DNA of 26,988 nt, from positions 1 through 26,988 of the forward strand of contig JABANN010000475.1 of NCBI GenBank assembly GCA_013115125.1, in the 5' to 3' direction. The first letter of the stretch is position 1, and each line of letters starts with the position of its first letter. Source of the stretch: Perkinsus olseni (taxonomy: Eukaryota; Perkinsozoa; Perkinsida). The notes under the pieces were generated by a model, which worked only from the letters and a program-made list of their open reading frames with translations, was not told the DNA's origin and did no database searches. The position numbers and the translations under genes are program-made. Of this stretch, positions 1-11,168 are shown piece by piece.

Positions 1-166
1 AGCTTCAAACACGCAATATGGCATGAATTAGACTGATTTTAGTGATTTGCATATCGAATTGGAACACCCTGTAAAGTGATTACGAGAGTTTTAATCGACT
101 TCGAAGAACGTCTTCACGTGTACTCTTATGCAGTGTGCCACTTTCCACTTAACACAAAAGCTATGA

Positions 167-980
167 TTAGGAAGAAGCATCATACTCGCTAGCATTTTCG
201 CCAGTTCGGCCGCCGTCCATTGGACAATCTGCTGTGACAAATACGTCACCTGAAAGGGTCGGCCATGATGGTGTAGTCTCCCATGCATCCTCCGAGTTCA
301 CGCCGCTCACTGTCTCGGCGCAAGTGGACATACCGTCTGCGTCTCGAGTGACAGCCTCGAAGACGTCCCCAGAGACACCCCGCCGCCTCTTCACCGATGA
401 AAAAGCATCATTATATCTGTTTTCACTCCGAGGAAGGGTGATGTCCAAAGCCAGACTGCTTGCTGTCATCGCATCAACTATCTGAAAGCACCATTACTGT
501 TCTTTTCACTCCCAGCGATACCTACTCCTCCGGACGGGATAGTCAGCGCATTGGTCGGCAGAGTTCTCCGCGCTGTCATGTGCTCCTGCACTTCGTGAGA
601 GAGCAACGCGCAGAGCAAATCGAGGGCCTGAGATGAATCCACAATCGCCTCAACACCAGCGTTGAAAGAATGCTACCTGCTCAGTGTACTCCTCCACCCC
701 GTGGCTCTTCAATGATCGCACCACAAGCTCTCGTCGCTTGGACTCCGCAGTTTTCAGCGTCTGAGGGAAACTCGGCCGTGAAGGCCTTCCGAGGGAGTAG
801 AGCTCCACCTGCCTTAGTGTTATTAATGATAGTCTTCAGGGAACCCGGCACAGAGACCAGCAAATTGCCCCCTCCTCCACCGCCATGGTAACCATGGTAG
901 TGATGGCCGCCACTAGCTGCAGCCGCCGCCGCCGCCGCTGCAGCTGCTGCTGCTGCTGCAGTAAGATTCGATGATGACAT
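167..980 (-). CDS. hypothetical protein, poly-Ala/Gly N-terminus, multi-exon
   Basis: Function not recognised. Proposed exons on the minus strand are 980-690, 627-526 and 481-167, joined by introns 628-689 (62 bp) and 482-525 (44 bp, GTAGGT...TTTCAG); both junctions are phase 0 and give about 235 aa. The N-terminus starts MSSSNLT, then 15 alanines, then a His/Tyr/Gly-rich patch with a six-Gly run, as is common in disordered parts of nuclear or RNA-binding proteins. Exon 2 encodes a helical stretch (ALDLLCALLSHEVQEHM), and exon 3 a basic KRRR patch. An alternative 61-bp intron at 250-310 would shift the last exon frame and end the gene at 91, giving a C-terminus VKTFFEVD. The first intron donor (GTACAC) is weak, so the model is tentative. 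The gene lies 220 bp downstream of the aminopeptidase on the same strand. Confidence 0.45.
913..961. repeat. GCN triplet repeat encoding poly-alanine
   Basis: About 15 consecutive alanine codons on the minus strand (a mix of GCA, GCT and GCC/GCG), seen on the plus strand as CTG- and GCC-rich triplets. The codon mix suggests an older tract, less prone to slippage than a pure repeat. Confidence 0.85.
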
Positions 981-1199
981 TAAACAAACCCTCTACTGGC
1001 AACACGTGGAAGCCTCTAGAACTCAGGGCCGGCCAACTCGAGCAGCCCTCAAGCGTGCAAACAATCGTCCACATAACTGGTAGAAGAAAAGAAGACAATT
1101 TCGGCGACCATCACGTGCTAAGGCACACCACTCTGAACGTACTGCAGTAGAGCGTTCGCGTATCCGAACTCCTCGTCGAGTGCCTGAGAAGACTGTCTA

Positions 1200-4055
1200 T
1201 CAGGGCAGACCAAGCTGAATCAAGCTTACGGCAGCTATACCATCGGCCGGTCGTGAGGCCAGATCCGTTTCGGGTTCGAGAACTTGTCGGAAGACTTCCC
1301 GTCGTCTTGTCTCGATACGTCTTTGCAATTTCTCAATCCTCCGACGGCTTCTACTGACCGAAGCGTCATAAACCTCAGGGGTGCCCTCCCCTGATTCCAG
1401 TCGACGGATGTCATCCTGCAGTCGAAGGACCTCCAAGGCGGCATCCTGAAAGCGGTCATGGCACTGAAGGGCGAGCCGGCGATGACGTTCACCTCGCACT
1501 CAGCTTCAACGGCCGTGTAGAAGGCCCCAGCTGCAGATAGTTTTCCACCATCGGAAGCCGCGGCGATTGACCACAGAGCCGGCCAGTACCACTCCTTCTC
1601 CAAATCGCGTGCATCTTCACCACGGGACTCCCTGCGCCGTTTAATATCAAGCGCCAATGAGACCACCAAAGCACACTGCTCTACTCGACTGAGTTGACGA
1701 GGGCCCGGCAGCGTCTCCTGACTAGGAGGCGGACAAAGCGCAAAACTCTGAGGAGAATTCAACAGTCACAAGGAGCGGACCTCACGGATGAGTCGATCGC
1801 TACCTCGAGTTCGGGGTTGATCAGCAGTGCCATCTCGCAATCAGGCACTTCCGGACGATCAATGAGGACCTCCAATGGGCAGCCGGGGACGTGACACGGC
1901 TTGAGCCAGCACTCAAGAGTATCTTTTTTCACGACAGATCCGTGCTTCAACCACCATACCTTGATCTTCAACGGGACTCGTCTCGGGCTAAAGTGGCCAT
2001 CGAATTGTGCTTCGCTCCGCTTGTCCCTTTCAGAAACCCATGGAGGGCGTTTAGATATAACGCAGGGAGTGGTCAGTTGCCACAGCCTCAGAGCGTAGCC
2101 AGAACTCGTCACCTCCACGACCGAGTACACCACCGGAAGGCCCGGCTCCCGCTGCCAAGCAGTCATCCAATCGGCAATCTCATGAGCCGCCCAACCACAG
2201 GCGTCCGCCATAGCACGCCAGAGATCTTCCTCAGTATACGTGGATTGGCAGTGTCTCTTCAACAGGACCCCTGAATAAAGAATGCTACTAGCCATCCTGA
2301 ACGCGTCATGCGGTTCCTACGCAAACCGTCGATGAAGCGCTCCTCCCCGACCGCGCTTCGAAGCATACGGAGCACGCAAGCCCCTTTGCCGTACGCGATA
2401 CTGTCGAACAGGACTTGACTGTCCCCCACAGCGCTCCGCCCAGGACGCGACGAGCTCCCCTTCTTGCACTCGATCGGATGAGACTCTGACAAGACCTCGT
2501 CGTAAAGTAACGCAGCAGACTGGAGCGCTCGCCCTACTTGAAGGCGACGCGTCAGCAAGCATCGCATCGAATTGGACTTCGGTGATGAAGTGCTCCCAAA
2601 TGCTCTCGCCGAGGCAGGGATTCAACCTGAGTGCTCACGTGCCATCAAGGACATCTGACCATAGCCTTCCTACACACGCAGCTCGTCCACAGAGATTCGA
2701 TCATCTCCCTCCCAGCCCGGCATGAGCTCACACATGATGAACTCGAGTAGCCTCGCCATGCCCTCCTTTAGCCAGAGCTGCTGAAAACTCCTCGGCGTGA
2801 GCATGTCGCCAAACCACATGTGAGAAACCTCATGGCACATCAAGCGGGCCACACGTCGTCTTCGACAGAGCTGCTCCGACAGATGCTTGAATTTTGGAGC
2901 ACCGGGGTTGCCGGGATAGCGCCGACGCTCTCTCTCCAGAGCGTCCATCTCGTCAGCGATCTTCGGTAATATACAGTACGTGTCCTTCACGGAGATGCTG
3001 CCGAAAGTCTCCAGGCCGAGCCCTCGGTGATGCGGAAGTGCAACGATCCGTAAAGGGTTGGGCGGTGGAGGGAAAGCAGCAACCTCTCCGAACCAACGCA
3101 TCATCTGCTCAAAGGCGAACGCCGCCGCGTGACCAGCCACGACAGGAGAGAGCCCGAAGCCATTTTGGTTGTGACGTTGCCGTTTATCCAGCAATTCCAA
3201 GCTAGAGGTGTCAGAAAAACCATCTTCCTTAGAGAAGTAAGCGACTCGGACTCGTGAGCTCGCCTCGTACTCAGAGAAGGGGCCGATGAAGAGCCCGACA
3301 GTGTACGTGGGGAGACGGAGGTCCCCTGGAGTACTGAACTCGACCCAGTCGCCAGTTCGGCGCGGCGCACTTATCGAAGTGACCATCATGTCAACGACCT
3401 CCCTCTGAGCGACCCGCAGAGTGAATGCCGCCTTGAAGCCAGGATCATCAACGCATGGAAAGACCCGTCTCGCATGCCTCGGCTCAAGGCTCGTACCGAT
3501 ATAATAGTCCTCCGACGCGTTATTGAGTTCACTATCGTCATCAGGCGTCTGAATATCGCCTGCGTCCAGACTGCTGATGTGGCCTTTAGCGTTGCAGTCA
3601 GCGGTGAACAGCCCCCTCGGAGCGACAGCCATTGTGCTTCCGTCAAGGGAGCTCTTCAGTACTCCACACCTATTCAGTTGCCCTGTGTATTCTATAGCCA
3701 CTTCAAGGTCATCCTTAACCACAGGGACCTCAATGGCGAGTAAACCCTCATCGAGCTCATACCGTGCCGCAACTTCGTCAACTCGCAGTGAAATAATCTT
3801 CATTCCAACAGCATGCAAGGACAGGATACTATGCTGTTGATCCGCGGCGAGTCGAGCCGAGCAGGCGGATTTGATGAGGACTCGACCGCGAAATCGGCCC
3901 TTGGACCGGTCGAAGTCGCTCAGCGATATGTCGTATGACACAGGTACGAATTCATCACCAGGCATGCCCGCTCGGGCAGAAAGGTTGTCGATGGGGAGCC
4001 GGTCATCAGACGGCAATTCGGTAGGAACCGTGTCATGGTGAAATTTAAGAGTCAT
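1200..4055 (-). CDS. M1 family zinc aminopeptidase (puromycin-sensitive type)
   Basis: Removes N-terminal residues from peptides using a zinc ion; probably cytosolic, as no signal peptide is visible. Exons on the minus strand are 4055-2674, 2626-2578, 2519-2321, 2270-1786, 1747-1493 and 1445-1200. Introns are 47, 58, 50, 38 and 47 bp. The exons sum to 2616 nt, an exact multiple of three, giving 871 aa, the usual size for the family. The HEXXH-X18-E zinc site is intact (HEVSH at 408-412, Glu431 in LWLKEG). The family's catalytic tyrosine is present in FDSIAYGKGACVLRML. Two oddities: the exopeptidase GAMEN motif reads LGLET at 346-350, with its glutamate kept, and about 25 extra, mostly charged residues separate this motif from HEXXH. 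The C-terminal ERAP1-like part is divergent and ends in a coiled-coil-like Arg/Glu-rich stretch. The 58-bp intron has a weak GTCCAA donor, but removing it restores family length and frame. Divergent from the carboxypeptidase gene. Confidence 0.9.
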
Positions 4056-4189
4056 GAGGCTTTAGGACATGGAGAGTTGTTGCGGGTGAATTAAAACTGC
4101 TGAGAAGAAAAACTACTGCCCGGTACAGCTTTCCTCAGGCGCGTTCATACCAAAATTAGTTCAACGGGCTGAACAATATCTGAGGTAGC

Positions 4190-4325
4190 CTTGTACAGTA
4201 CAAGTTGTACTAGACCCACTGTTACAGTGGCACTGTATTGATTGAGCCAACTCGAGATGTCGAACCTTCAGAGTGACTCTGGCGCATTAATTTAATCTCT
4301 CTGAGGCTCAGAGAGATTAACTTAA
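4190..4325. repeat. cluster of palindromic hairpins
   Basis: Perfect palindromes with one central base occur at 4190-4204 (7-1-7), 4217-4229 (6-1-6), 4223-4237 (7-1-7, overlapping the previous one) and 4292-4320 (14-1-14, left arm TTAATCTCTCTGAG). The last can be extended about 5 bp on each side past one mismatch. Hairpins this close together could fold as cruciforms or structured RNA. Function unknown. Confidence 0.85.
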
Positions 4326-4656
4326 TCAGCGTAGCTAGAAGATGCTGACTCAAGTAGTAGAACAAATTCCGACACAGAGGACCACCCATCACTAGACTCC
4401 TCCCGACAGTTTCCGTCCTTAATGACGAGAATCGCATGACAATGACAGCATCACTATGAAGGATCGGCAAGTGCTGTTGGCAACGTTCCTCTAGCAGTTC
4501 AATCACCGGCCACCGGTGACCGGCGGCCAACCGGGCTTTGCGATATTGCCTAGAAATATACTCAAGGTTGAGACTATAGAGAATAACTGTCAAGCCAGGG
4601 TTGGTTGAACAGCAACTCCCGTGCTGTGTCCGAAACCCGTTGAAATGCTCAAGGTC

Positions 4657-4715
4657 CGGGAAAATTTCCCGAGGAAATTAACGCGGAATCACACCTCGTC
4701 TCCATTTCCGGAAAT
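4657..4715. repeat. short palindromes centred on GAAAATTTC and TTCCGGAA
   Basis: CGGGAAA-A-TTTCCCG lies at 4657-4671 (7-1-7), and ATTTCCGGAAAT at 4704-4715 is a perfect 12-bp palindrome. The GAAAATTTC centre recurs in the longer palindrome at 17537-17575. Confidence 0.75.
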
Positions 4716-5118
4716 TCTTGCCGCCCGAAAAGCCTCGTGCGGAAACAGCGAGCGAGGACTCGAGCGGTCAAGTTTTCCGTGCGCTAAATCCTCGCTGCGA
4801 GCGCTGAAGCGCACTGCTTCGTCCGGGCTTCATTCTTCGCGAACGCAGTACCGTCATGGAGAAACACCGGATGCCATCCTGGGAGACTTCCGGGCTGGGA
4901 TACCATGGAGTGACATAACATAGGTTCGAGGGCCCTTGGAACTTGACGACTTACAGACACTCAGCCTTAGCGTTGCAAGCCCTATCGAGTAGTAGGCTAC
5001 TTAGTAGCTTAGTAGCCGTACTAGTAGTAGCTCGATCGTGTTGCTCTAACGGTTAGAGTCTAACGTTGATGATGGACGAATCACTAGTCAGTTGAAAGCA
5101 ATTCAATTCAAGCTCATG

Positions 5119-7877
5119 ATCCTTTGGCGCCTGGCTCTGGTGGCCGTCACCCTGCGAGGAATTGACGCAACACTGAGGAGCCCCTCAGTCAGTAAGAGCA
5201 AGCGAAGTGCACACTTCTCAGTCCTTCGGACAGGGTTGAATCAGATGAGTTGGATGACCCGGCCTACCCCCTGGACAAAACTGCCTCTTGCAGCCTGGAT
5301 CCCCTACTCTTCGTAGTGATACATGCAGCCTCCAGGACGACGGGTGGATCCACGGATCCATCAAGCATAACGAGAGGGGGCAAGGTTGAGTTGGGCGGAC
5401 TCTAATCTGACTGAAAGCCCCTACAGGTATTTCTACCTGGCCGCGAAGGCCGAAGATCGACCACCCGAGACTGCCCCTACTTTCATACAGATGTTCGGGG
5501 GTCCTGGGATGAGTTCAGTTGGTGGCGCATTGACATCGACTGCCCCCTGCTATGTTTCCGAGAGTGGAGAATCTCTCGTCACCAATCAGTAGGGCAAAGG
5601 GATCGCCCGAATCAGATCCATCCAGTGGTGTAGGTATTCGTGGACGAAGAACGCGAATGGGATATGGATAGATGCCCCTGGCGGTGTTGGACTCAGCGAC
5701 GAGCTCAATGACGACACTATTTCTGAATACGTCCAGCGGATGTGAGACCTGTTCCGCTGGTTATATGATATTCCGCATTTGATGTACGGTAGTCTCCTCA
5801 TGGATAGCTTCACACGGCTTCTAGTTGACGGTTGCCAAGTGTTCTGAACGCTGTGTTGCCCCCGTCCGACACCTTGGCTGAGCCTTGGCGTCATTTGCTC
5901 TCGTAGGACGCTCACCATCGAAGGCATACTCAAGAGGCACCCCTACCTGGGGAAGGAACTCCACGTTATCGGACATTCTTTCGACAGTAGGAGGCAAGCC
6001 AGTACTCGATTCTTGTCTCCACGCTTGGAATGTCCGTATGAGTGCACGACGACCTCACAGGCGGTCAACACCCGAGTTCAGGTTCAATCGCAATTCTGGT
6101 AGCTTCCGAGCTGATGGAGCTGTCCTTACCAGTGAAGGGTGTTTACAGTATTGACGGATTGAATGGACCAGCTCAAAGGTGGCGGACCTCCGCGGCCCGT
6201 AGGCGCTGGAAATGTCCACGCGCAGGTGCAGCGGCTATTTAGAGGTAGCGACTCGTCGAAGCCTGGTGGAAGACTCTGAGTAAGGCCGAGACTGGTGCAG
6301 TCGAGAACTTCCAACCGACTCATTCAGAATTCGGGAAATGAAGCAAGCGCTTGAGGGCTGTCGTGCCAAGCTTGAAGAGTGTCAAACGAACTGGGAGTTT
6401 GACAGCGGTAAGAACGAATCGCCCGAAGTCAAGCTGGGTTGGAGTAAGGTCTGACCTTAAAGGTCATTCCCCCAGGTGCGTGTAAGAGTATCCAAGCACT
6501 GTGGTCGAAAGTGTTTCTGAATCCCGTTAAGGACAATTTTGTGTCTCTGTAAGTAGTTGATCCGTTGTCAAACTTGAGGAGGATAAGATGCAAGCATTTT
6601 CAGGTATGATATGAGGACTGTACCGGCAGGCGAATGCTTGTTCTTCAAATTCCACCCCGGCGATGTAGTTGGATAACGTCGATTCGCGCTAACTTTGCAA
6701 CCATGACGCTTGCCAATTGGAGACCAGGCGTGCTCAGCACGCCGTGCTGGGTGTTCTTCTCCCTTGGCCATTTATCGCCAACCAGCATTTGACAGCGCTG
6801 ATGCTTCGCTTAACTGAAAGCTGTCGTGCATCAATGTAGCACCGTTTGGATTTGATCAGGCTGAGCTCTTCCTCAACCAGAAATCAATCCGAGAACAACT
6901 TGGCGTTTCCAGGGAATTCAAAACTCTCAACAAGCAGGTGGTATACTCAAGAGCGATATGACCTTACGAGCCAATGGCCAATCATCCCAGGCTCTTCAGA
7001 AGTACACGCAGCCCGATACGACTCCTGCTTTGGTGTCTTTGCTCGATGCAGGGCTGAAGGTGAGCACTCAGTCAACCACGGTCCCTCTCTGATCCAAATA
7101 CCATCTAAAACTCACTATGCTTTCATGAAACCTTCTAACGCGTCTCATACCGGAAAAAGCCTTCCACAAAGGAGCCAAAATGCCTAGAACACATCCTCAG
7201 TGGCCCCTGTCATCTTAACTCAACTACTTTCCCCAATCGGAAGCTCCGATGAAAACAGGATCATTTTAAAACTTTCTGGTACCTTTTCAGGTCCTAATTG
7301 CTGTTGGGTCCGAGGACTACATAGTGAATACAGACTCCACTCTGATGTGGATGAGGACACTCAAGGGGGAGTATGACTACAGTACTGTCGTGCTGCAACA
7401 AGCAACAGCGTTAAAGGTATGGAATGGGCTCGTTGGCTGACGGTAGCTCAGATTCAAAAAATGCCGTATACGATTTCCATCGCCGAACACTCTCCGTCGC
7501 ATTGACGAAAGACAGCGTAATTTTCCGTTCAGACGTCCAGGGACGAAACCGTAGGGGATGTGCGGAAGAATATTTTCGACAACGGAGCGAAGCTCGCATT
7601 TATCGAGGTGAATGGCTCTCTCACGCTGAGCTCCCAAAAGTCCCCAGGATCTTTTTAACCTGGAATTGTCTCCATTCTGCGCCACCACTGTGTCTGGCCC
7701 GGGGACAGCCAAGCGTGGACGATAAACTTAGCGAGCAACTCCCTTCAGATAACAGAGGCCGGCCACATGCCATACATGAACAACCCCGCTGAGATGGAGT
7801 GGCTCCTCGGAGCCTTCATAAATGGGAACCTCTGGTCAGGCGATGCAGAGTTAAGGCCGACGAGGCCCCATAGTTGA
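5119..7877 (+). CDS. serine carboxypeptidase, peptidase family S10
   Basis: Secreted or lysosomal peptidase that removes C-terminal residues. It starts with a signal peptide (MILWRLALVAVTLRGIDA). Proposed exons: 5119-5220, 5294-5343, 5427-5588, 5634-5741, 5907-5986, 6082-6178, 6226-6279, 6328-6407, 6476-6548, 6604-6664, 6821-6937, 6991-7059, 7291-7416, 7533-7607 and 7758-7877. They total 1374 nt, or 457 aa, normal for S10. Introns are 42-95 bp or 116-231 bp. S10 landmarks in order: FGGPGMSS (oxyanion region), NQYSWTKNANGIWIDAPGGVG, the nucleophile loop GHSFDS (Ser about 165), LPVKGVYSIDGLNGP, VGSEDYIVN (catalytic Asp) and AGHMPYMNNP (catalytic His). Family members usually have GESYGG or GESYAG at the nucleophile, so GHSFDS is unusual. 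The first two introns have weak donors and remove the usual SGYI segment, so the N-terminus is uncertain; a reading through 5318-5384 encodes DDGWIHGSIKHNE but would need a one-base frame change. The rest is phase-consistent. Confidence 0.85.
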
Positions 7878-8857
7878 TCGAAGGAGACAATACAATGTAG
7901 AAATGTACATAAATATATAATATATAAATATATGTACATAAATGAAATATACAATGTAGACAGTACAATAATGTAGAAAGGCGAATGCGACTTTCAATAG
8001 TCCGTGTGACCGATATTCGACGAGTTGCAATGTGTGTCAGTAATGTTGTTGCCATCAGCACCGCGTGAAGTTAGCGGGAAATGGTCATAATACTTCGTAA
8101 GGTACACCTAGTCTACGATCGACCTATGTATCAGATAATCCAATTGATGGAAGTTGATTTCAAAGCTAATTTTCGTATGAAGCCCTCTGTTCCATGTGAG
8201 CTGGCCTGGTCAGATTAATTTTATTCACAGCAGCGCGAAGGAGCGATTACTCGAATGATCTCAATGACGTGAGGTTGAGGCAGACCAGGCCCCAAACCCG
8301 ATTGCCCGCCAATTTGACTGCGCCAAAGCACGGAAAAGTTGGAGTAACTCGACCTTCCGCTAATCGACCCGGTAGAGGTGAGAACTTCTTGCAACTGTCG
8401 AAGTGACGATGTGGCGATCCATACCGCACAGGGCACACCGATGTCGGCAAACCTCGCTTGCGAATCACACTTGGGATCCTGGGAACTTACCAATTCAGTC
8501 GCGCGCGAATCGACAAAATCATTTTTCTTGACTCGGTGAAATGCAAACTAGTACAGCCCGGCGGTTGGGACTTTCGTCGAGACGAGAGCCGCCTGGGGCA
8601 CTGCACCCCTGCCAAAGTGAGCAGCAGGCCTGACCTAGCAAGTTCCATCCACCTCACCGCAGTCATGGATAATACTGAATTTACAATTCCATCCGCAGAG
8701 ACTGCCGCTCACAACCAGTTCACCTCAGGTAAATCAAATGCATCATAACGCTAGCCCCCTAGAACTTCATGATAGTACCCGTTCCTTTCCACCGCACTTA
8801 TGACTGGGCCAATCAGATAGGCTTCAAATATGGGCAACTAAGACAGTGAGGCAACCG
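7878..8857. other. AT-rich intergenic stretch, no firm gene
   Basis: Downstream of the carboxypeptidase the DNA turns AT-rich (7890-7980), with TATATA runs and an ATGTACATA / TATGTACAT inverted pair at 7903-7911 and 7931-7939. Short open frames at 8221-8493 (-) and 8458-8748 (+) have no recognisable domains. A GTAAGT donor-like site on the minus strand near 8490 and fragments such as YDWANQIGFKYG (+, about 8800) hint at small exons, but I could not assemble a gene. Confidence 0.5.
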
Positions 8858-9081
8858 ATAATGACAGACTCCAGAGCACAACACTCACAGCAAGATGATA
8901 TGAAACCACCTCATCTAATAAGGGCGTTAATGAAGGTCACTGAAAAGAGCGTAGTGCAGGGTATCGACTGGACTTAAGAGATCGTTGAAATAAAGTGCTC
9001 CCATCGGGCCGTGAGCCTTCGCATCTACCCGCGCAAGGTTCCCACATGCTCCCACTAAGAAGAAGCACCAAGAATTAGGAC

Positions 9082-9967
9082 CTACTTTCTAGGGCACAGG
9101 GTCCTGTTGAGCCAGTCCAGGCCCTCGAGGACACCATCACCCGTCGTGGCACAGCACGACTGTACGAACCATCGCCTGTCACGCACGGACTGTAAATCTA
9201 GTTGATCTGTAACCTCGCTGGTCTTCTTAGCGTTGGGAAGGTCCTGAAAGCTGACCACTGCCGTCCTAACCTGGCGGCTTCTCCTAAGAGAAGGGGACAG
9301 ATGTGGACCACGTGATCACCTGTTTGTTAGCGAACACCAACAAGACTGCATCTTTGAGCTCTTCTTCGTGCATCATTCGCTGCAGCTCGTCCTTAGCACG
9401 GCCAATACCTATTCGCTCAGGGCACTGTAAATCGGCGGCGGTCTGACGCCCGCCTTACCGTCGTTATCGGTGGAATCTACGACGAAGATCAAAGCCCGTG
9501 TGTTTGTATAGTAGTACCTACCCACCAAGAACGATTCAATCGTCAACCTGACTGATCTTGAAAATGTTCGGCCGACTCCTTCTGAAATTCAGAATCGGTT
9601 TTCGTGCGTCCAATGTGATTTCAGAATTGACTCTGAGCTTCAAAATCAGTCCACCGAACATCCCCGTTTCCTCTCCTATGCCACCACAAGTACCTCCACA
9701 ACGGTCTGATGCTGTCCCTTCGACCAACGACCCACGAGGTGAAGGTCATATTATCGCCTTCAACCGTCTCCACGTCAAAGCCGATGGTCGGGGTGGTCGT
9801 GACCACCTCCCCCAACTTATGCAGGATGGTGGTCTTACCTGACCGCCCTCGCCGGCTCAACCGCGGTTTTTCCGACTTTTACCTGCGTCGTTGAGGCCCA
9901 CCATCAAAATTCGGAGCTTCTCTTTGCCGAAAAAACGGTCCCTCAGCGACGAGAATTTGAAGCCCAT
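9082..9967 (-). CDS. divergent ARF-like GTPase paralogue with altered switch II
   Basis: Tandem paralogue of the ARF1 gene next to it. Exons on the minus strand: 9967-9883, 9838-9694, 9517-9459, 9408-9320 and 9243-9082, total 540 nt (179 aa) with no internal stop. All four introns sit at the same positions and phases as in ARF1 (44, 176, 50 and 76 bp). Kept: Gly2 for myristoylation, P-loop GLNDAGKT, switch I Thr in PTIGFDVE, and NKQD. Lost: the WDVGGQ switch II reads WVVGRR, so by ARF1 numbering Asp67, Gly70 and the catalytic Gln71 are replaced, and two residues (KL) are missing after ILHK. Such a protein might bind nucleotide but should not switch or hydrolyse GTP normally. The second intron is enlarged by a sequence with an inverted repeat. 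Either an early decaying duplicate or a pseudo-GTPase with a new role. Confidence 0.85.
9551..9650. repeat. imperfect inverted repeat inside the ARF-like intron 2
   Basis: ACTGATCTTGAA (9551-9562) pairs with TTCAAAATCAGT (9639-9650) with one mismatch, and an inner TTCTGAAAT block also recurs inverted. ATGTTCGG near 9565 pairs with CCGAACAT just outside the right arm. The matching ARF1 intron is only 47 bp, so about 130 bp, including this foldback, was probably gained here. It may be a small non-autonomous insertion; no target duplication was identified. Confidence 0.55.
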
Positions 9968-10264
9968 CGAGAAAAGTCAACGACACTTGATGAGGACGGC
10001 TCATAATTTAGTAGCTTTCACTAGTACCTCATCCCACTCGACTTTATCGATGCTGGGCTGCCGCTGAGCTTCGAGTGAAGGGAAACTAACACCGTCGGGC
10101 AGCTGATAATGACAGACTACGTCACACAACAGCCGGGAAACTGATATGAAACCATCTCATTAAAAACAGCGTATTGCGGAGTACTGATTGGATTCGAAAA
10201 ATGTTGCAATAAAGTGCTCTCACCGAGCGGTGAGTATCTCCCCATGCAAGTTTCTAACATGCTA

Positions 10265-11003
<739 letters not shown>

Positions 11004-11168
11004 CCACGACGAGCAGAGGAAGAAGAAGTCTGCAACAACCCTGACCAAAATTCGTCAAATTTGTCGCGAATTCGAAAGCATAAGCGCTCGCCCGGCGCAA
11101 TGTTTGACGATCATCGTCGGAAATTTTTACGAGTCCATTTGACTTCTACCAGCCCCTTCTTATTTAAC

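Larger units (their letters stand above)
4056..5118. other. intergenic region between divergent peptidase genes
   Basis: No convincing gene. Open frames at 4222-4593 (-) and 4621-4923 (+) lack recognisable domains and run through hairpins, so I leave them out. The stretch should contain the promoters of both flanking genes, but no clear promoter motif is visible. It is dense in short palindromes (listed separately). Positions 4981-5035 also carry a TAGTAG-rich stretch with a GGCTACT/AGTAGCC stem. Confidence 0.6.

Noticed and set aside
1200-2625. Separate small minus-strand genes downstream of the long aminopeptidase frame
   Set aside because: They are the later exons of the same M1 gene, as shown by family motifs and matching phases.
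4222-4923. Open frames of 123 (-) and 100 (+) codons between the peptidase genes
   Set aside because: No domain, no codon bias like the neighbours, and they run across palindromes.
5092-7877. Carboxypeptidase locus as a pseudogene full of stops and frame breaks
   Set aside because: Nearly every break coincides with a short GT-AG intron whose removal restores phase and the family alignment, and the total coding length is a multiple of three.
9082-9967. ARF-like copy as a processed retrocopy
   Set aside because: It keeps all four introns at the same positions, so it arose by DNA duplication.
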